Shown here: piece after piece, positions 63,435-64,000 of the stretch
How positions within the stretch are numbered: the first letter of the stretch is position 1
Layout: each line of letters opens with the position of its first letter
Assembly: GCF_004519405.1 (NCBI RefSeq)
Contig: NZ_SGWI01000010.1
Coordinates: forward strand, 124,001 to 188,000
DNA: 64,000 nt
Direction: 5' to 3'
Source: Pseudomonas sp. BCA17
Lineage (GTDB): Bacteria > Pseudomonadota > Gammaproteobacteria > Pseudomonadales > Pseudomonadaceae
Program-made: the position numbers and the translations under genes
The notes under the pieces: generated by a model
What the model was told of the DNA's origin: nothing
What the model saw: only the letters and a program-made list of their open reading frames with translations
Database searches by the model: none

Positions 63435-64000
63435 CTAGCTTGCTCGCCTTGCCAGGCAGTGCTCGACGACCCAACTGGTTGGTTTGATCACTCCCTGCGG
63501 GCCGAACGCCAGCGGTCGCTGGGCCGATGGTCCCATTGAAGGCGTAGCACCGGTGCGGTGCACGGTATCCCATACACCCCAGGTCAAGACGGCTGATACC
63601 GTGCCTGTTCCGAGCACGAGGTCCAGGTATCGCTTGTACGTGCCGGCCACGATGGCGTCGCGTTGGTTCACGTCTCCCGTCAGGTGACTGTCGTCCACGT
63701 CGAGTTCAGTGATATAGACGTCAAGTCCCAAGTCATGCACCTGTCGCAGAAACCCGACCAGCCCTGAGCCGAAGCTGTGCGGGTCTGCGGCGCGCAGATG
63801 AGACTGGATGCCCAGCGCATGCACCGGTACGCCGCGCTGCTTCAGGGTCCGCAGGAGGGCAAGCACGGCGGCGCGCTTGCGTGTGCCGGCAGGTGAGTCG
63901 CTTTCCAGGCCGTATTCGTTGTAGCAGAGGGCGGCGTCTGGGTCGGCACGGTGCGCGGCCTCGTAGGCCAGGTCGATATATCCGGGACCGAGCATCCGGT
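63435..64000 (-). CDS. Endo-1,4-beta-xylanase, GH10 family, C-terminal part
   Basis: The minus-strand frame is open from the right edge to TAG at 63435, so only about the last 188 residues are seen and the start is outside. The sequence fits the second half of a GH10 TIM barrel: a CYNEYGLE strand, the GIQSHL segment, the nucleophile strand VYITELDV (Glu at 63705-63707), a TWGVWD segment and the closing RPLAFGPQGVIKPTSWVV. The acid/base Glu (usually in a WDVVNE motif) would lie upstream beyond the window. The enzyme hydrolyses internal beta-1,4 bonds of xylan and is usually exported. It is outside the rzx operon and transcribed toward the integrase fragment. No terminator was noticed after its stop. 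Confidence 0.85.
   Translation of the reverse strand, partial: RMLGPGYIDLAYEAAHRADPDAALCYNEYGLESDSPAGTRKRAAVLALLRTLKQRGVPVHALGIQSHLRAADPHSFGSGLVGFLRQVHDLGLDVYITELDVDDSHLTGDVNQRDAIVAGTYKRYLDLVLGTGTVSAVLTWGVWDTVHRTGATPSMGPSAQRPLAFGPQGVIKPTSWVVEHCLARRAS

Noticed and set aside
1..64000. CRISPR array or intact insertion sequence
   Set aside because: No regularly spaced short repeats and no complete transposase gene were found; repeated sequences in the PKS genes are homologous domains.

Overview
The window carries most of a large trans-acyltransferase polyketide/non-ribosomal peptide assembly line of the rhizoxin family. The host is probably a fluorescent pseudomonad of the P. protegens type: the coding is GC-rich, the gene order matches what I recall for the rzx cluster of strain Pf-5, and there is a pseudomonad-like tRNA-Gly 3' end at the right edge. 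Strong internal evidence for the rhizoxin assignment is the last module of RzxE, KS followed by a DH-like domain without the DH active site and then ACP (the 'B' branching module). Supporting evidence is the GNAT loading unit followed by tandem heterocyclization (Cy) domains, a P450 gene between two megasynthases, a stand-alone tandem AT and an O-methyltransferase.

Layout. 1-3305: 3' part of rzxB. 3364-30290: rzxC and rzxD. 30287-31696: P450 gene rzxH. 31762-51761: rzxE and rzxF, the latter ending in a thioesterase. 51799-52665 (minus): methyltransferase rzxI. 52666-52866: divergent promoter region. 52867-61850: tandem AT gene rzxG and loading gene rzxA. 61851-64000: accessory debris, namely an Rhs/YD-repeat fragment, a DUF3224 gene, a tRNA-Gly 3'-end attachment site with flanking repeats, a UUCG terminator, a frameshifted integrase fragment and the 3' part of a GH10 xylanase gene.

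How it works together (family knowledge plus inference). RzxA loads acetyl through its GNAT domain and ends with two Cy domains. Its downstream partner, RzxB, is encoded at the other end of the locus; only its last KS-DH-KR is visible. Visible module order: RzxB KS-DH-KR; RzxC cMT-ACP, KS-KR-cMT-ACP, KS-KR-ACP, KS-KR-cMT-ACP; RzxD KS-DH-KR-ACP, KS-DH-KR-cMT-ACP, KS0; RzxE DH*-ACP, KS-KR-ACP, KS-DH-KR-ACP, KS-B-ACP; RzxF KS-DH-KR-ACP, KS0-ACP-TE. No module has an integrated AT, so RzxG must charge the ACPs. RzxI and RzxH are tailoring enzymes. Modules are split between proteins at RzxB/RzxC and RzxD/RzxE, and by inference at RzxA/RzxB.

The system as a whole is a known one. The least ordinary points are the degenerate domains (two KS lacking the first catalytic His, one DH with Asp to Asn, a B domain, an AT lacking the malonate-binding Arg, a pseudo-methyltransferase before the GNAT) and the tRNA-Gly attachment site, which suggests that the cluster lies at the edge of a genomic island.
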